Assembly (NCBI GenBank): GCA_946886925.1
Contig: CAMPJQ010000011.1
Span: 1 to 16,551 of the forward strand
DNA length: 16,551 nt
Direction of reading: 5' to 3'
Source: an uncultured Terrimonas sp.
GTDB lineage: Bacteria > Bacteroidota > Bacteroidia > Chitinophagales > Chitinophagaceae
Shown here: positions 14,260 through 16,551 of the stretch, piece after piece
How the letters are laid out: each line of letters starts with the position of its first letter
Numbering within the stretch: position 1 is the first letter of the stretch
Made by a program: the position numbers and the translations under genes
The notes under the pieces: model-generated
What the model saw: the letters and a program-made list of their open reading frames with translations, nothing else
Told to the model about the DNA's origin: nothing
The model's database searches: none

Positions 14260-15168
14260 CTACTGTATTATCAAACGCGCCGCGTTCTTTGCCGTAACAG
14301 GGATGTAAGAAAAGCGTTGGTTGAATTTGCTGCTGTCAAAAAAATAATCACGGTCATACTGGTATGCCATTTCCTTAATTTCCTTTAATACCGGCATAAA
14401 AATACCCAGCAATCCCAGCATTGCTTTAGATAAAATACTATAGCGGGGTTTTGTATTCAGTTCTGCTGCCAGCAGTTCAATCCATTGCCGGCCGGTTAGT
14501 TTAGTAGCGTCTGTTGGCAAATGCCACACCTGGTTAAAAGCATCGGGCGTATTACCCAATATAGCTGTGCCTTTTGCCGCATCAGATACAAAAGTAAAAT
14601 TGTGTACTTTATTTGCGTTTACCAGCCAGTTCGCTTTTTTACCTTTCAGCAGGTTATCTGTAACCAACTGATGTAATACACTTGATCTTCCGTTCGTGAA
14701 ATCTGCAGCACGGGCAATAAGCGCGGTAAGATTTCCGTGCTTTACCTCGTTCATCAGCATGTCTGCGATCTGTTGACGGATCGCTCCCTTTTTACTGGTG
14801 GGGCGAACAGGTGTTTCTTCCGTCATGTGCTGCAAATAATCCCTGTCGTACATATATACATTGTCAAAGAAAACCAGCCGGGCATTGTGCTTTTTGCAGG
14901 AATCAATTACATTACGCATGGTGGCAGGCCAGCGTTCCTGCCATATTTTTAAGCGGTAGGGAAAGCCTACGGTAAGATAAACTACTTCCGATCCTTTTAC
15001 AGCTTTATCTACCTCAGCAGCATTGGTAATGTTGGCCGGGAACAATTCATCGCCAGCATTAATTTTTTGCGGTGTGCGGCTTACCAACCGGATGGCATCG
15101 GTATAGGCAGGAAGGATTTTTGCGAGTTCAACACCTATCGAACCTCCTGCACCTAAAATAGTTTGCAT
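14260..15168 (-). CDS. NAD(P)-binding Rossmann-fold protein, atypical SDR / epimerase-like
   Basis: This 302-residue cytoplasmic protein opens with the dinucleotide-binding loop GAGGSIG (residues 6-12) of the extended/atypical short-chain dehydrogenase superfamily. Other markers are the beta-4 region [23 protein letters not shown] (98-108) and [17 protein letters not shown] (115-131). In standard SDRs a YxxxK pair lies in that last region. Here Ser/Lys stand there and no clear catalytic Tyr is evident, so it may be a non-canonical reductase or a binding protein. A hydrophobic stretch [11 protein letters not shown] (about 249-259) precedes the C-terminal substrate-binding part. The gene is 61 bp downstream of the glucosidase gene on the same strand and 74 bp upstream of lysS. 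The substrate cannot be deduced. Confidence 0.85.
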   Translation of the reverse strand: MQTILGAGGSIGVELAKILPAYTDAIRLVSRTPQKINAGDELFPANITNAAEVDKAVKGSEVVYLTVGFPYRLKIWQERWPATMRNVIDSCKKHNARLVFFDNVYMYDRDYLQHMTEETPVRPTSKKGAIRQQIADMLMNEVKHGNLTALIARAADFTNGRSSVLHQLVTDNLLKGKKANWLVNANKVHNFTFVSDAAKGTAILGNTPDAFNQVWHLPTDATKLTGRQWIELLAAELNTKPRYSILSKAMLGLLGIFMPVLKEIKEMAYQYDRDYFFDSSKFNQRFSYIPVTAKNAARLIIQ

Positions 15169-15229
15169 GATGTGTCTCTATTAATTAAATAAAAAATAAA
15201 CGGTCCTTTGTCGCATTTCATCAGCCGGT

Positions 15230-16551
15230 TTAAGGCTTTGCTAGTTCTTCTGCAGTAGCGGCTTCAGATGCAAGGTCGGTTTTATGTTTTCCCCTGCTGT
15301 GATGGAGTTCATTGATCAGTTCGGCTACCAGCGAAGTCCATCCGGTTTGGTGGGAGGCGCCCAACCCGTTACCATCATCCCCGTGAAAATATTCATAAAA
15401 GAGCACCAGGTGCTCATTGCCCGGCTTTTGATAAAACCAGTTGTGTTGTCCGAATAATTTCCTTTTCCCGTCATCATCCTTTTTAAAAATACTTATTACC
15501 CTTTTTGTAAGTTCATCCGCTACCTCGCCCAGCGATAATTGCGTACCAGATCCTACCGGACATTCCACTTTTAAATCGCTGCCATAAAAAGCACCGTACT
15601 TACGGATGGATTGTATGATTAAGTAATTAATAGGCATCCACACTGGCCCACGCCAGTTGGAGTTACCTCCGTAAAAATCGGAAGTAGAATCCCCGGGATC
15701 GTATTGTGCAGTATAATTAATGCCATTGATCGTAATACTGTACGGATCTTTTTCGTGATGCTTCGACAGCGCCCGGATGCCACCTTCGGAAAGAAATTCA
15801 TCTTCGTTCAGCAAATGTTCGAGCAAATACACAAGGCGTTCCCTGGGCACCAATGATAACAGCATGACTTCCCCATCGCTTTTCTCCTCATTGGGCCAAA
15901 ATTTGTTGTTTTTTTTCCGGTAACTTTCGAACCAGCCAATTCGCTTTTTAAAGTCTTTTAATTTATCAAATACCTTTTTTTCTATAGCAGATACGGCAAA
16001 TAAAGTGGTGAGCCCAACGATAGACTGTATACGCAACTGCAATGGTTCGGATCCGGCTATGGACAATATATCATAAAAGAACTTGTCTTCTTCATTCCAC
16101 AATCCATGTTCATTGATGGCTTCTGCAATCAACACAAACTGTTCAAAAAACTTAGTGGCTGTATCTTCAAAAGCAATATCATGCACAGCAATCTCCAGGG
16201 CCATATCCAGCATGTTCAGCGCATACATGCCCATCCAGCTTGTGCCATCGGCCTGCTCCAACTGCATGTTGCTGCCCAGTTGTGAACTGCGGTTAAATAC
16301 CCCAATATTATCCAGTCCCAAAAAGCCCCCTTCAAAAAGATTATTGCCGCTCAGGTCTTTCCGGTTCATCCACCAGGTAAAGTTGATCAGCAGTTTTTGA
16401 AAGACTTTCTTTAAAAAATCAATATCTCCCTTACCATCGTTTTTCTTTTCAATATAATACACCTGCATGGCAGCCCATCCCTGTACGGGAGGATTAACAT
16501 CACTAAAATTCCATTCATAGGCAGGCAATTGGCCATCTGGCTTCTTATTCC
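15230..16551 (-). CDS. Glucosidase, GH63/MGH1-like (alpha/alpha)6-barrel, N-terminal part outside the window
   Basis: This is the C-terminal 439 residues or so of a glycoside hydrolase. The frame is open to the right edge with residues NKKPDGQ before the TTG codon at 16528, so the true start lies outside the window. The sequence matches the bacterial GH63 (mannosyl-oligosaccharide glucosidase / YgjK-like) catalytic domain. Visible blocks are LPAYEWNFSDVNPPVQGWA, NLFEGGFLGLDNIGVFNRS, EQADGTSWMGMYALNMLDMAL, YGGNSNWRGPVWMPINYLI and EHLVLFYEYFHGDDGNGLGASHQTGWTSL (quoted in part). The acidic residues in EGGFLGLD and EYFHGD regions are candidates for catalysis, but I cannot assign them with certainty. 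Members of this family have about 870-900 residues, so roughly half is missing. It presumably hydrolyses alpha-glucosides. The last 15-20 residues (Ala/Glu-rich) look like a disordered tail. Confidence 0.85.
   Translation of the reverse strand, partial: NKKPDGQLPAYEWNFSDVNPPVQGWAAMQVYYIEKKNDGKGDIDFLKKVFQKLLINFTWWMNRKDLSGNNLFEGGFLGLDNIGVFNRSSQLGSNMQLEQADGTSWMGMYALNMLDMALEIAVHDIAFEDTATKFFEQFVLIAEAINEHGLWNEEDKFFYDILSIAGSEPLQLRIQSIVGLTTLFAVSAIEKKVFDKLKDFKKRIGWFESYRKKNNKFWPNEEKSDGEVMLLSLVPRERLVYLLEHLLNEDEFLSEGGIRALSKHHEKDPYSITINGINYTAQYDPGDSTSDFYGGNSNWRGPVWMPINYLIIQSIRKYGAFYGSDLKVECPVGSGTQLSLGEVADELTKRVISIFKKDDDGKRKLFGQHNWFYQKPGNEHLVLFYEYFHGDDGNGLGASHQTGWTSLVAELINELHHSRGKHKTDLASEAATAEELAKP

Overview
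The window looks like a chromosomal segment of a Bacteroidota bacterium, most likely of the Chitinophagaceae type. The supporting evidence is a LytS/LytTR-type two-component pair, a secreted Tyr/Trp/Gly-rich protein with 'GPW' repeats of a kind common in that family, a peptidoglycan-binding OmpA lipoprotein, an absence of Shine-Dalgarno sequences before the genes, and promoters of the TTTG-N19/20-TAnnTTTG type (clearest upstream of lysS). The genus is inferred, not proven. No rRNA, tRNA, CRISPR, transposase or phage gene is visible.

Layout. Positions 1-162 hold an inverted repeat and a short heptad-periodic array behind a DUF1761 membrane protein gene (minus strand). Divergent from that gene is a histidine kinase/LytTR response regulator operon (675-2505). 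A plus-strand block of envelope genes follows: an 808-residue secreted protein (2704-5130, ending in a strong terminator), an OmpA-family lipoprotein and a small membrane protein separated by 9 nt, and a probable outer-membrane beta-barrel protein (6886-7977). A secreted DUF1579 protein (minus), a secreted ThuA-like protein (plus) and an ABC-transporter ATPase without a permease (minus) come next. A 453-bp divergent spacer with several small hairpins precedes corA (plus). The last third is minus strand, read from the right edge: a truncated GH63-type glucosidase, an NAD(P)-binding Rossmann/SDR protein and lysS.

How the parts may work together. The sensor kinase and response regulator are translationally coupled. 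A 10-bp direct repeat just downstream, in front of the 808-residue protein gene, makes that secreted protein a plausible target of the LytTR regulator (inference). The 808-residue protein, OmpA lipoprotein, 210-residue protein and beta-barrel form an envelope/surface gene neighbourhood. The right-hand genes are housekeeping (lysS, corA) and carbohydrate-related (glucosidase).

The most unusual feature is not a gene. The whole intergenic space between the convergent corA and lysS genes (12345-12632) follows a 7-nucleotide period. The heptamer motif changes block by block while the period is largely kept. The pattern starts directly after the corA stop codon and runs into lysS, where it appears to encode a 13-residue C-terminal extension of lysyl-tRNA synthetase. 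A second, cleaner heptad array lies at 121-155, next to the 3' end of the DUF1761 gene.
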